DNA of 64,000 nt. Origin: Blastomonas sp. CACIA14H2. Lineage in GTDB: Bacteria > Pseudomonadota > Alphaproteobacteria > Sphingomonadales > Sphingomonadaceae. The stretch spans positions 30,816-94,815 of the forward strand of contig AYSC01000015.1 in assembly GCA_000503195.1 (NCBI GenBank). The letters are read 5' to 3'. Positions 8,358 through 17,878 of the stretch are shown here, piece by piece. A program made the position numbers and the translations under genes. Positions within the stretch are counted from its first letter, which is position 1. The number at the start of each line of letters is the position of its first letter. A model generated the notes under the pieces. It saw only the letters and a program-made list of their open reading frames with translations, was not told where the DNA came from and ran no database searches.

Positions 8358-9497
8358 CTCGCCGATTCCGTCCCACATTTCCTTGAGCTTTGCAAAGAAG
8401 CCGGTGCTTTCCGGGCTTTCCTGACCGGTCTCGGTCGCCTGGAATTCGCGCAGCAATTCCTTCTGCCGCGCGCTGAGCCTGGTCGGCGTCTCGACATCGA
8501 TCTGAATGACCATGTCGCCCGTGCCGCGTCCCTGGAGCACCGGCATGCCCGCGCCGCGCTGGCGCAACTGCTTGCCCGACTGGATACCGGCGGGAATGCT
8601 GATCCGGTGACGCTTGCCGTCGAGGCCCGGGATTTCCAGTTCGCCGCCCAGCGCAGCAGTCGTGATGCTGATCGGGCAGCGCGTGATCAGCGTGGTGCCG
8701 TCGCGCTCGAAAATGCGGTGCCGCGCCACGTGAATGAAGATGTAAAGGTCCCCTGGAGGCGAACCCTTGGGGCCGGCCTCGCCCTTGCCCGAAAGGCGGA
8801 TGCGCGTGCCGTTGTCCACGCCGGGCGGAATATCGACCGACAAGGTCTGCTGCTTGTCGACCCGGCCCTCGCCGCGGCAGGTGCGGCATGGGTTCTCGAT
8901 CACCTGGCCGCTGCCATGGCAGTTCGGGCAGGTCCGTTCGACCACGAAAAAACCCTGCTGCGCGCGCATCTTGCCGCTGCCGCCGCACAGGTTGCAGGTG
9001 CGCACCTTAGTGCCCGGCTCCGCGCCCGATCCGTGGCAGGTGTCGCAGGTCGCGGCGACATCGATGGTGATCTCGCTCGCCTTGCCGTGATAGGCCTCTT
9101 CGAGCGTGATCTCCATGTCGTAGCGCAGGTCCGCGCCGCGAACGGGGCCACGCCGACCGCCTGCTCCGCCAAAGCCGCCGCCGAAAATGGTATCGAAAAT
9201 ATCGCCCAGATCGGAAAAGCCGCCCGCAGCGCCATGGCCACCACCGCCGCCGGACATGCCGCTTTCATACGCTTCATGGCCATAGCGATCATAGGCCGCG
9301 CGCTTCTGCGGGTCCTTCAGGGTGTCATAAGCCTGGCTGATCGCCTTGAACCGGGCCTCCGCCTCGGTATCGCCGGGGTTCCGGTCCGGATGCCATTGCA
9401 TCGCCAGCTTGCGATAGGCGGACTTGAGCGTGGCGTCGTCCGCGTTGCGCGAAACGCCCAGGCGCTCGTAATAATCTTTGGCTGTGGTCATGGTCAT
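8355..9497 (-). CDS. dnaJ: Chaperone DnaJ (Hsp40)
   Basis: 380 residues. Co-chaperone that delivers clients to DnaK and stimulates its ATPase. The order is canonical: J domain with HPDRN (about residues 36-40), a Gly/Phe-rich stretch (GGGGGHGAAGGF to GGFGGAGG), a zinc-binding region with four CxxCxGxG repeats (CDTCHGSG, CNLCGGSG, CPNCHGSG, CRTCRGEG), and the C-terminal substrate-binding domain. Two close starts exist, ATG 9497 and ATG 9491, neither with a good ribosome site; the upstream one is given. It is downstream of dnaK on the same strand, separated by a 60-nt nested stem-loop. Confidence 0.97.
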   Translation of the reverse strand: MTMTTAKDYYERLGVSRNADDATLKSAYRKLAMQWHPDRNPGDTEAEARFKAISQAYDTLKDPQKRAAYDRYGHEAYESGMSGGGGGHGAAGGFSDLGDIFDTIFGGGFGGAGGRRGPVRGADLRYDMEITLEEAYHGKASEITIDVAATCDTCHGSGAEPGTKVRTCNLCGGSGKMRAQQGFFVVERTCPNCHGSGQVIENPCRTCRGEGRVDKQQTLSVDIPPGVDNGTRIRLSGKGEAGPKGSPPGDLYIFIHVARHRIFERDGTTLITRCPISITTAALGGELEIPGLDGKRHRISIPAGIQSGKQLRQRGAGMPVLQGRGTGDMVIQIDVETPTRLSARQKELLREFQATETGQESPESTGFFAKLKEMWDGIGE

Positions 9498-9521
9498 GGG
9501 TCGCGATTCATCATGCAGCGA

Positions 9522-9581
9522 CCGGGCGGGATCGCGGCGCCGGGGTGGCAATAACCACCCCTGCTCCGCAGTCCCGCCCGG
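9522..9581 (-). other. Nested stem-loop in the dnaK-dnaJ intergenic region
   Basis: An outer perfect 10-bp inverted repeat (CCGGGCGGGA 9522-9531, TCCCGCCCGG 9572-9581) encloses a 7-bp hairpin (GGGGTGG 9542-9548, CCACCCC 9555-9561). There is no T-tract. It is a probable attenuator or RNA-processing/stability element that would lower dnaJ relative to dnaK. Confidence 0.6.
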
Positions 9582-9608
9582 CCGGACTGTCGAACATCAA
9601 TCCGGCAA

Positions 9609-11510
<1,902 letters not shown>

Positions 11511-11604
11511 AATGCTTTTCCCACGTCACTTTCGATATGCAGATGAAAGAATACGAACCGCCGTCATGCCCCCAAGCATCCGGCAATTCCGTCCCCGACG
11601 GCGG

Positions 11605-11632
11605 ATATAGGATGGCTTTCGCTTGGCACAAG
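11605..11632 (-). promoter_or_regulatory. Sigma-32 (RpoH) promoter of dnaK
   Basis: Read on the minus strand, CTTG (11632-11629), a 17-base spacer and CCTATAT (11611-11605) match the alphaproteobacterial RpoH consensus CTTG-N17/18-CYTATNT at every defined position. It would start transcription about 85-88 nt upstream of the dnaK ATG. Confidence 0.8.
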
Positions 11633-11707
11633 GCATCGCAGTATCTACATCACCGCCATGGCCGATCCGGCCCGTTCCGGCACAGGATGATGAGGGAGAT
11701 TTCACCG

Positions 11708-12160
11708 ATGCTGCGCACACTCACGCTGCTTATCACAGGCCTTGCGATGGCGTTGCTCGCCGGGTGCCAGCCGCCCGCGCAGCTGCTGGTGGAAAAGGCC
11801 GAGCTCCAGCTTTCGCCGGTCGCGGAAAGCCCTTCCGTGCTCTATTTCACGATCCGGGGCGGGCCTTCGGACACCGTGCTGCGCTCGATCAGTTCGCCCA
11901 ACATCCTGCGGCTCGAGATGCACGAAACGGTGGAGGAAAACGGCATGTCGATGATGAAGCCGATCACCGCGGTCGCGGTGCCATCGCGCGGCAAGGTCGA
12001 GTTCGAACGTGGCGGCAAGCATGTGATGGTCTGGGGCGTCGATGCCGCGGCGCGCAAGGCGGGCAAGGCAACGTTCCTGTTCTCCTTCTCCAATGGCGAG
12101 AAGATCGAGGTCGATGCCGCCCTGAAGGCGCTCAAGCCGCATGACGGCATGGCGCACTGA
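11708..12160 (+). CDS. PCu(A)C-type periplasmic copper chaperone lipoprotein
   Basis: 150 residues. The N-terminus MLRTLTLLITGLAMALLAGC is a lipoprotein signal with Cys20 in the lipobox. The mature protein has the exact PCu(A)C copper-binding pattern H-x10-M-x21-H-x-M: H72, M83, H105 and M107. Family members pass Cu(I) to the CuA site of cytochrome oxidase in the periplasm. The start ATG 11708 has a GAGGGAG ribosome site; an in-frame ATG pair at 11687 is less likely because that site lies downstream of it. It overlaps the following metalloprotease-like gene by one base (TGATG). Confidence 0.85.
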   Translation: MLRTLTLLITGLAMALLAGCQPPAQLLVEKAELQLSPVAESPSVLYFTIRGGPSDTVLRSISSPNILRLEMHETVEENGMSMMKPITAVAVPSRGKVEFERGGKHVMVWGVDAAARKAGKATFLFSFSNGEKIEVDAALKALKPHDGMAH

Positions 12161-12627
12161 TGGCGATTGCGCCGATTGACCGGCCGCTGACCAGGGCGGA
12201 AATCGATCTGTCGCGTTCCGTCTTCGGCGATGCCATCGCCTATGATCGGGTGCGCATCCGGCTGAAGAAATGGATCTTCTTCCAGCCGAGGCGCACCATC
12301 ATGGCACCGATGGGCCATATCCATTTCCACCCCCGCGGGACTGCCTATTGCGACGATTTCAGCTGCGCCAGCCTGTCGCGCCAGGCCTTGTTCATTCACG
12401 AGATGGTGCATGTCTGGCAGTACCAGCAGGGTATCTTCCTGCCGCTGAAGCGCCACCCGTTCTGCCGATACGATTATGCGATCAAGCCCGGACAGCGTTT
12501 CGGCAAATACGGCATCGAGCAGCAGGCGGAACTGGTCCGCCATGCCTTCATGCTACGCCAGGGCGTGAAGGTCCCGGGCGCGCCTTCGATCGAGACCTAT
12601 CGCCAGATCGTGCCGTTTCCGGTCTGA
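12160..12627 (+). CDS. Vgr-related/zincin-like protein with HExxH motif
   Basis: 155 residues, no signal peptide or membrane segment. Residues 80-84 are HEMVH followed by VWQYQQG, a zinc-metalloprotease signature, and IEQQAELVRHAF further on could supply a third zinc ligand. Similar proteins in sphingomonads are annotated 'vgr related protein'; the function is not established and no type VI secretion genes are nearby. Four Cys residues occur in the middle (TAYCDDFSCAS and FCRYD regions). It is translationally coupled to the copper chaperone gene, so a shared transcript is very likely. Confidence 0.7.
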   Translation: MAIAPIDRPLTRAEIDLSRSVFGDAIAYDRVRIRLKKWIFFQPRRTIMAPMGHIHFHPRGTAYCDDFSCASLSRQALFIHEMVHVWQYQQGIFLPLKRHPFCRYDYAIKPGQRFGKYGIEQQAELVRHAFMLRQGVKVPGAPSIETYRQIVPFPV

Positions 12628-12647
12628 CGGCCGCTTTGACCCACCCC

Positions 12648-12727
12648 GTCACCCCAGCGTAGGCGGGGGTCCCGCTTCTGACGCAACGCTCGCGAAAAAG
12701 CGGGATTCCCGCGTTCGCGGGAATGAC
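12648..12727. repeat. 80-bp REP-like palindromic repeat, copy 1
   Basis: Begins GTCACCCC and ends GGGAATGAC; contains two imperfect hairpins around GCGGGGGTCCCGC and ATTCCCGCG/CGCGGGAAT. Similar elements occur at 40902-40982 and 52515-52594. It lies between convergent genes (HExxH protein and grpE), where its hairpins could terminate transcription from both sides. Confidence 0.8.
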
Positions 12728-12751
12728 GTGAAGTTCAATCGGCTCGGTGGA

Positions 12752-13366
12752 TCAATCCGGCTTCTTCGCCACCGCGACCAGCGCGGGGCGCAGCAGGCGG
12801 TCCTTGATCATGTAGCCGGCCTGCAGTTCCTGCACCACGGTGCCGGGCTCTGCGTCGTCGCTGGGCAGTTCGATCATCGCCTGGTGCTGGTTGGGATCGA
12901 GCGGCAGGCCGATCGCGGCGATGCGCGAGATGCCGTGCTTGCCGAACACGCTTTCGAGCTCGCGGCCCGTCGCTTCGAGCCCGACGACCAGCCCCTTCCA
13001 CGCCTCGTCATTGCGCGCGTCTTCGGGGATCGCCTGCAATGCGCGGGTCAAATTGTCCGAAACCGAGAGAATGTCGCGCGCGAAGCCGGTCGCCGCATAG
13101 GCGCGTGCGTCCTGCGCGTCCTTTTCCAGCCGACGGCGAACGTTCTGCGTGTCGGCGCGGGCATAGAGCACGTCCTGCTTCGCCTCGGCAAGCTGCGCTT
13201 CGAGCGCGGCAATGCGCTCTTCCAGCGCCGCCTGGCCGTCGCCCTGTTCCTTCAGGCTGTCCGGCACGCCCTCGAGTTCGGCTGCCGCTTCGGCATCGAG
13301 ATCGGCGGTCTTGCTGGGGTCGTTCTGTGTCACGGTTTCGTCCTGAATCACGGTGTTCCTGCTCAT
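12752..13366 (-). CDS. grpE: Nucleotide exchange factor GrpE
   Basis: 204 residues. Releases ADP from DnaK. An acidic, disordered N-terminus is followed by a long coiled coil (LEERIAALEAQLAEAKQDV, residues about 48-66), RADTQNVRRRLEKD, and the C-terminal beta domain ending with the family signature VVQELQAGYMIKDRLLRPA. The ATG at 13366 overlaps the hrcA stop (ATGA), so the two are translationally coupled and should be induced together by heat. Confidence 0.96.
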   Translation of the reverse strand: MSRNTVIQDETVTQNDPSKTADLDAEAAAELEGVPDSLKEQGDGQAALEERIAALEAQLAEAKQDVLYARADTQNVRRRLEKDAQDARAYAATGFARDILSVSDNLTRALQAIPEDARNDEAWKGLVVGLEATGRELESVFGKHGISRIAAIGLPLDPNQHQAMIELPSDDAEPGTVVQELQAGYMIKDRLLRPALVAVAKKPD

Positions 13367-14403
13367 TTCAACAATCGGGTCAGGCTCTGCGCGGTAAAGT
13401 CCACCATCGGCACGATCCGCGCATAGTTGAGGCGGGTGGGGCCGATCACACCGACCACGCCCACCACTCGGCCTTCGCCGTCACGATAGGGCGCCGCTAT
13501 CACGGATGACCCTGAAAGCGAAAACAATTTGTTTTCCGCTCCAATGAAGATCCGGGCCGACCCTGCCTCGCGCGCGCTGTCGAGAAGATGGGCAATGTCC
13601 TGCATCGCTTCAAGCTCGTCGAGCAGCCGCCGCACGCGTTCCAGATCGGCCACCGCCTCGTTGTCGAGCAGATTGGCCTGACCGCGCACGATCAGCACCG
13701 GACGGTCCGAACCGTCGCGCGACCAAATCGCGAGGCCGCGCCGGATGAGATCGGAGCTGACATCGTCCAGCGCGGCGCGTTCGTTCAGGATTTCGACTTC
13801 CAGTGCGGCCAGCGCCTGCGGGAGGCTTCGACCGGACAGCCGCGCGCTGATGAAATTGCCCGCCTGGACGAGCATGCTGTCGGTGACGCGGCGATCCATC
13901 TCGAGCACGCGGTTCTCGATGCTGCCATCGTGCCCGACCAGCACCGCCAGCACCTGATGATCCGACAGCCGCACGAAGTTCATCTGGCGCAGGATCGGCT
14001 CGCGACGCGGCACCATCACGATCCCGGCGCAGGCCGACAGGCCCGACAGCGCCTGGGTCGTGGCGGCCAGAGCGGCCTCGATCGGCCCCGCGCTTTCGAG
14101 CTGTTTCTCGATCGCGGCGCGCTCCTCCGCCGAGGGCTCGGCGACCTGCATCATCCCGTCGACGAAGAGTCTGAGACCCTGCTCGGTCGGCATGCGCCCC
14201 GCGCTGGTATGCGGCGCAGCGAGCAGGCCCAGCTCCTCGAGATCCTGCATCACGTTGCGGATCGAGGCGGGCGACAGGTTGACCGTCGACGTCTTGGAAA
14301 TCGTGCGCGATCCCACCGGCTGACCGGTTTCGAGATAGCTTTCGACAACGATGCGGAAGACGTCGCGCGCGCGGTCGTTCAGTTCGGTGAACGGACTGGT
14401 CAT
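13363..14403 (-). CDS. hrcA: Heat-inducible transcription repressor HrcA
   Basis: 346 residues. Represses chaperone genes by binding CIRCE elements. The N-terminal winged helix is clear (LNDRARDVFRIVVESYLETG, VGSRTISK, LSPASIRNVMQDLEELG), followed by SAGRMPTEQGLRLFVDGM and the GAF-like domain. No CIRCE element was found upstream of hrcA or dnaK in this window, so its targets (probably groESL) lie elsewhere. A sigma-32-like promoter ends only a few bases before the start codon. Confidence 0.96.
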   Translation of the reverse strand: MTSPFTELNDRARDVFRIVVESYLETGQPVGSRTISKTSTVNLSPASIRNVMQDLEELGLLAAPHTSAGRMPTEQGLRLFVDGMMQVAEPSAEERAAIEKQLESAGPIEAALAATTQALSGLSACAGIVMVPRREPILRQMNFVRLSDHQVLAVLVGHDGSIENRVLEMDRRVTDSMLVQAGNFISARLSGRSLPQALAALEVEILNERAALDDVSSDLIRRGLAIWSRDGSDRPVLIVRGQANLLDNEAVADLERVRRLLDELEAMQDIAHLLDSAREAGSARIFIGAENKLFSLSGSSVIAAPYRDGEGRVVGVVGVIGPTRLNYARIVPMVDFTAQSLTRLLK

Positions 14404-14410
14404 GCGCTCA

Positions 14411-14439
14411 AGTTAGGCAGAACCGCCCCGGCTGCCAAG
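14411..14439 (-). promoter_or_regulatory. Sigma-32-like promoter abutting hrcA
   Basis: Minus-strand CTTG (14439-14436), 18-base spacer and CCTAACT (14417-14411) match CTTG-N17/18-CYTATNT with one mismatch. The expected transcription start falls at about 14403-14405, at the hrcA ATG, implying a leaderless mRNA if the promoter is used. Confidence 0.5.
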
Positions 14440-14458
14440 ATGGCACGCGTGTCGGCGA

Positions 14459-15355
14459 TCACACGCCCAGGCCGCCGCGTTGCTCCACGAGCGCGAACCA
14501 TCCGCACACATTGGCGTAGGCGGCATCGGAAAGGTCAACGAACATGCGCCGCGCATCGGCGGGATCGGCGCGCCGCTCGAGCAGCCCCTGGTCGGTCATC
14601 ATGCGCACCCAGCGCAGCGCGGTCGTGGGAGGCACAGCGGCGGCGATGCACAGGCTGGAGACCGAGACCGGCTTCTTCTCGAGCCGCGACGCCGTGAGGT
14701 CGAGCAGAATGTCCCAGGCCGGATCGGCGAACAGATCGGACGGGAAGTAACGGTCGCGCAACCGCCGCATCGCGATCAGATGACGGACCCGCTGGGCGCT
14801 GGGCGGTCTGGCTGCGATGCGATCGAGCGGCTCTTCGGCCTGATAGGCGTGACTGCGATCGGCCAGCACAGGGCCGGTCTCGTCCCCCCCGCCCTCTTCC
14901 GACAGCGCACCCAGCTGCTCCGCCAGCCGCGCAAGCTCGCTCGCCAGCGACTGGAGCCGCGCGCGCTCATCGCCGCTGGGGTCGCGCGCATGGCCGGCCT
15001 TCACCAGCATGCGAAGCTCGGACAATTCGGCCGCGATCAGAGCCGCGCTGCCGCCGAAGACACATCGCGCGGCATGCCCCGTCAGCAACGCGTCGGCGGC
15101 ATCGATGGTATCGAGGCTGACGAGCGCCAGCACGCCGCAATCCGTCGCCAGCGCGGGCAGCTTGATCGGCACCTGCCACCGCCAGTCGAGCACCAGGATG
15201 TCCGCCCTGTGGGCCAGGCTCATGCCGATGGCCGAAACTGGCCATCCTGCGGCTTCCACCAATGCTGCGGTCTCGGCCTGGTCGGCGACGATCGACGGCG
15301 CGGGGCTGGATGCAGCAGGCCAGTCGGTAAGGCGGAACCCTGCGTCTTCTGACAT
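14459..15355 (-). CDS. Winged-helix (MarR-like) DNA-binding protein
   Basis: 298 residues. The C-terminal part (residues about 210-285) is a winged helix: DILLDLTASRLEKKPVSVS, then LCIAAAVPPTTALRWVRMM as the recognition region and TDQGLLERRADPADARRMF as the wing. The N-terminal half has alternating beta strands and helices (ILVLDWRWQVPIKLPAL, GVLALVSLDTIDAADAL) resembling a response-regulator-like fold without a clear phospho-acceptor site. It lies between purA and hrcA on the same strand, 24 bp after purA. It is probably a transcriptional regulator; its targets are unknown. Confidence 0.75.
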   Translation of the reverse strand: MSEDAGFRLTDWPAASSPAPSIVADQAETAALVEAAGWPVSAIGMSLAHRADILVLDWRWQVPIKLPALATDCGVLALVSLDTIDAADALLTGHAARCVFGGSAALIAAELSELRMLVKAGHARDPSGDERARLQSLASELARLAEQLGALSEEGGGDETGPVLADRSHAYQAEEPLDRIAARPPSAQRVRHLIAMRRLRDRYFPSDLFADPAWDILLDLTASRLEKKPVSVSSLCIAAAVPPTTALRWVRMMTDQGLLERRADPADARRMFVDLSDAAYANVCGWFALVEQRGGLGV

Positions 15356-15379
15356 GCCTGTCCAGCCCCCCGGAATGCC

Positions 15380-16669
15380 TCAATCCGCGAAGGGATCGCG
15401 GACCAATATGGTGTCCTCGCGCTCGGGCGAGGTGGATACCAGCGCCACCGGACACTGGATCAGTTCCTCGACGCGCTTGATATACTTGATGGCCTGCGCG
15501 GGCAGGTCAACCCAGCTGCGCGCGCCTGCGGTCGATTCGTGCCAGCCGTCCAACTCCTCGTAGATCGGCTGCACCGCCGCCTGGTCGCCGGCATGCGCGG
15601 GGAAATAGTCGAGCACCTTGCCGTTGAGCCGATAGCCTGTGCAGATCTTCAGCTTGGGAAAACCATCGAGCACGTCGAGCTTGGTGAGCGCGATTCCGGT
15701 CACGCCCGCGACGGCGCAGCTCTGCCGCACCAGCGTCGCATCAAACCATCCGCAGCGGCGCTTGCGCCCCGTGACGGTGCCGAATTCATGGCCACGCTCG
15801 CCAAGCCGCTGGCCGGTTTCATCCTCCAGTTCGGTCGGGAACGGGCCCGATCCGACGCGGGTGGTATAGGCCTTGACGATGCCGAGCACGAAACCGCTCG
15901 CCTGCGGTCCCAGGCCGCTGCCGCCCGAGGCCGATCCGGTGATCGTGTTCGACGAGGTCACGAACGGATAGGTACCGTGATCGACATCGAGCAGCACGCC
16001 CTGCGCGCCTTCGAACAGCATGCGTGCACCGGCGCGGCGAATTTCGCCAAGGCGCTTCCAGACCGGCTGCGCGAATTCGAGCACGAACGGCGCGATCTCG
16101 GCCAGCTCGGCGACCAGCTTGGCGCGGTCGATCGGCGGTTCGCCGAACCCGGCACGCAGCGCGTCATGGTGCGCGCACAGCCGGTCGAGCTGCGGATCGA
16201 GCGCATCGAGATGCGCAAGATCGCACACGCGGATCGCGCGCCTGCCAACCTTGTCCTCATAGGCGGGGCCGATGCCGCGCCGGGTCGTGCCGATCTTGCC
16301 CTGGCCGCTGGCATCCTCGCGCAGCGCGTCGAGATCGCGATGGAAGGGCAGGATCAGCGGGCAATTGTCGGCGATCGCGAGATTGTCCGGGGTGATCTCG
16401 ACGCCCTGGCCGCGCAGTTTCTCGACCTCGTCGCGGAGCGCCCAGGGATCGAGCACCACGCCATTGCCGATCACGCTGAACGTGCCGCGCACGATTCCAG
16501 AAGGCAGCAGCGAGAGCTTGAACACCTTTTCGCCGATGACCAGCGTATGCCCGGCATTGTGACCGCCCTGGAAGCGGATCACCGCATCGGCGCGTTCCGC
16601 CAGCCAGTCGACGATCTTGCCCTTGCCTTCATCGCCCCACTGGGCGCCGATCACGGTTACATTGGCCAC
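15380..16669 (-). CDS. purA: Adenylosuccinate synthetase
   Basis: 429 residues. Condenses IMP and aspartate using GTP to form adenylosuccinate, the first committed step to AMP. The family hallmark [18 protein letters not shown] is at the N-terminus, with [12 protein letters not shown], a [14 protein letters not shown] loop and [10 protein letters not shown] further on. The start is GTG at 16669, chosen because the conserved core begins directly after it and AAGGG precedes it; no ATG is suitably placed. Length agrees with the family. Confidence 0.97.
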   Translation of the reverse strand: MANVTVIGAQWGDEGKGKIVDWLAERADAVIRFQGGHNAGHTLVIGEKVFKLSLLPSGIVRGTFSVIGNGVVLDPWALRDEVEKLRGQGVEITPDNLAIADNCPLILPFHRDLDALREDASGQGKIGTTRRGIGPAYEDKVGRRAIRVCDLAHLDALDPQLDRLCAHHDALRAGFGEPPIDRAKLVAELAEIAPFVLEFAQPVWKRLGEIRRAGARMLFEGAQGVLLDVDHGTYPFVTSSNTITGSASGGSGLGPQASGFVLGIVKAYTTRVGSGPFPTELEDETGQRLGERGHEFGTVTGRKRRCGWFDATLVRQSCAVAGVTGIALTKLDVLDGFPKLKICTGYRLNGKVLDYFPAHAGDQAAVQPIYEELDGWHESTAGARSWVDLPAQAIKYIKRVEELIQCPVALVSTSPEREDTILVRDPFAD

Positions 16670-16858
16670 AAACCAACCCTTTTTCGATGGTGGAGCGCAT
16701 GGGGCCGCCACGCGCAAAGCGGGGCTGTCCTAGTGACGGCAGGCGCTGGCGTCCAGTGCGTTGCGCCCTTCGGCGATACAATTTGATGCACTTCGAGGAT
16801 GGACCGGACCGGACCTGTCGCGGCAAATTGGCGCGCGGCAAGGTTTGGAGGACGACAG

Positions 16859-17878
16859 ATGATGAAGAAAGGGCTGATCATTCTGGGCGCCGGGCTGCTG
16901 ATGGCGCCGGTACTGGCGCAACAGGCACGCGAGGGCGGACGAATGCTGTCGCGCGAGTGTCGGCGCGAAGTGGTCCAGCTGTGCGGCTTCAATCGCGGCG
17001 AGATGCGCGAGTGCCTGCGCGAGAAGAAGGATCAGCTCTCGCAGCCGTGCAAGGGCGAGATGATGCAGGCCATGGCGAAGCGCTTGCGGCAGAACGATAC
17101 GAGCGCCCAGACCACCGCCCGCGCGCGCACCATCGCCTATGGCAACAGTGCCGCGCAGCAGCTCGACCTGTATCTTCCCGAAGCCACGCGTCCGGCCAGC
17201 GGCTATCCGCTGGTGGTCTTCGTCCATGGCGGCGGGTGGAGCAAGGGCAGCAAGGACATGGTCCAGCAGAAGCCCGATTTCTTCAACGCCAAGGGTTGGG
17301 CTTTCGCCTCGGTCGGCTACAGGCTCGTGCCCGAAGCACCGGTAGAGCAGCAGGCGGCCGATGTCGCCGCTGCCATTGCCCGGCTGAAGCGCGACTCCGC
17401 CGCGCTCGGCATCGATCCGAAGCGGATCGTGCTGATGGGCCACAGTGCCGGTGCGCACCTCTCTGCGCTGGTCGGTACCGATCCGCAATGGCTGGGGCCG
17501 GACATCGGCGCATTGGCGGGCGTCATCCTGCTTGACGGCGCTGCATATGATGTCGCCGAACAGATGCGCCAGGGCAGCTTCATGACCAAGCGAACCTACG
17601 AGCCCGCCTTCGGGACCGAGCCGAAACGACAGGCTAGGCTGTCGCCGACGCTCCATGCCGCCGCGCCCAATGCGCCGCGCTGGCTGATCCTCTACGTCGC
17701 CCGGCGCGCCGACGCCACGGCCCAGTCGAGCGCGCTCGCCCGCGCGCTGCAACAGGGCGGAGCCAGGGTGCAACTGACAGGCATGGACGGCGAGTCGCAC
17801 ATGACGATCAACCGGGAACTCGGCCAGCCCGGCAACCCGCAGACCGATGCCGTCGACGCGTTTCTGACGGGTCTTTAA
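16859..17878 (+). CDS. Secreted alpha/beta-hydrolase (esterase) with Cys-rich N-terminal segment
   Basis: 339 residues from ATG 16859, six bases after GGAGGA. A signal peptide (LIILGAGLLMAPVLAQQ) precedes a short Cys-rich segment with C34, C42, C52 and C64 (REC-x7-C-x9-C-x11-C), reminiscent of GLG1-type cysteine-rich repeats. The hydrolase domain has the oxyanion HGGGW at 123-127, nucleophile S196 in GHSAGAH, and likely D285 and H314. It resembles the BD-FAE/carboxylesterase group; substrate unknown. Its stop codon overlaps the hisZ stop codon on the other strand. Confidence 0.85.
   Translation: MMKKGLIILGAGLLMAPVLAQQAREGGRMLSRECRREVVQLCGFNRGEMRECLREKKDQLSQPCKGEMMQAMAKRLRQNDTSAQTTARARTIAYGNSAAQQLDLYLPEATRPASGYPLVVFVHGGGWSKGSKDMVQQKPDFFNAKGWAFASVGYRLVPEAPVEQQAADVAAAIARLKRDSAALGIDPKRIVLMGHSAGAHLSALVGTDPQWLGPDIGALAGVILLDGAAYDVAEQMRQGSFMTKRTYEPAFGTEPKRQARLSPTLHAAAPNAPRWLILYVARRADATAQSSALARALQQGGARVQLTGMDGESHMTINRELGQPGNPQTDAVDAFLTGL

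Noticed and set aside
11511..14460. CIRCE element near dnaK or hrcA
   Set aside because: No TTAGCACTC-N9-GAGTGCTAA-like repeat was found.
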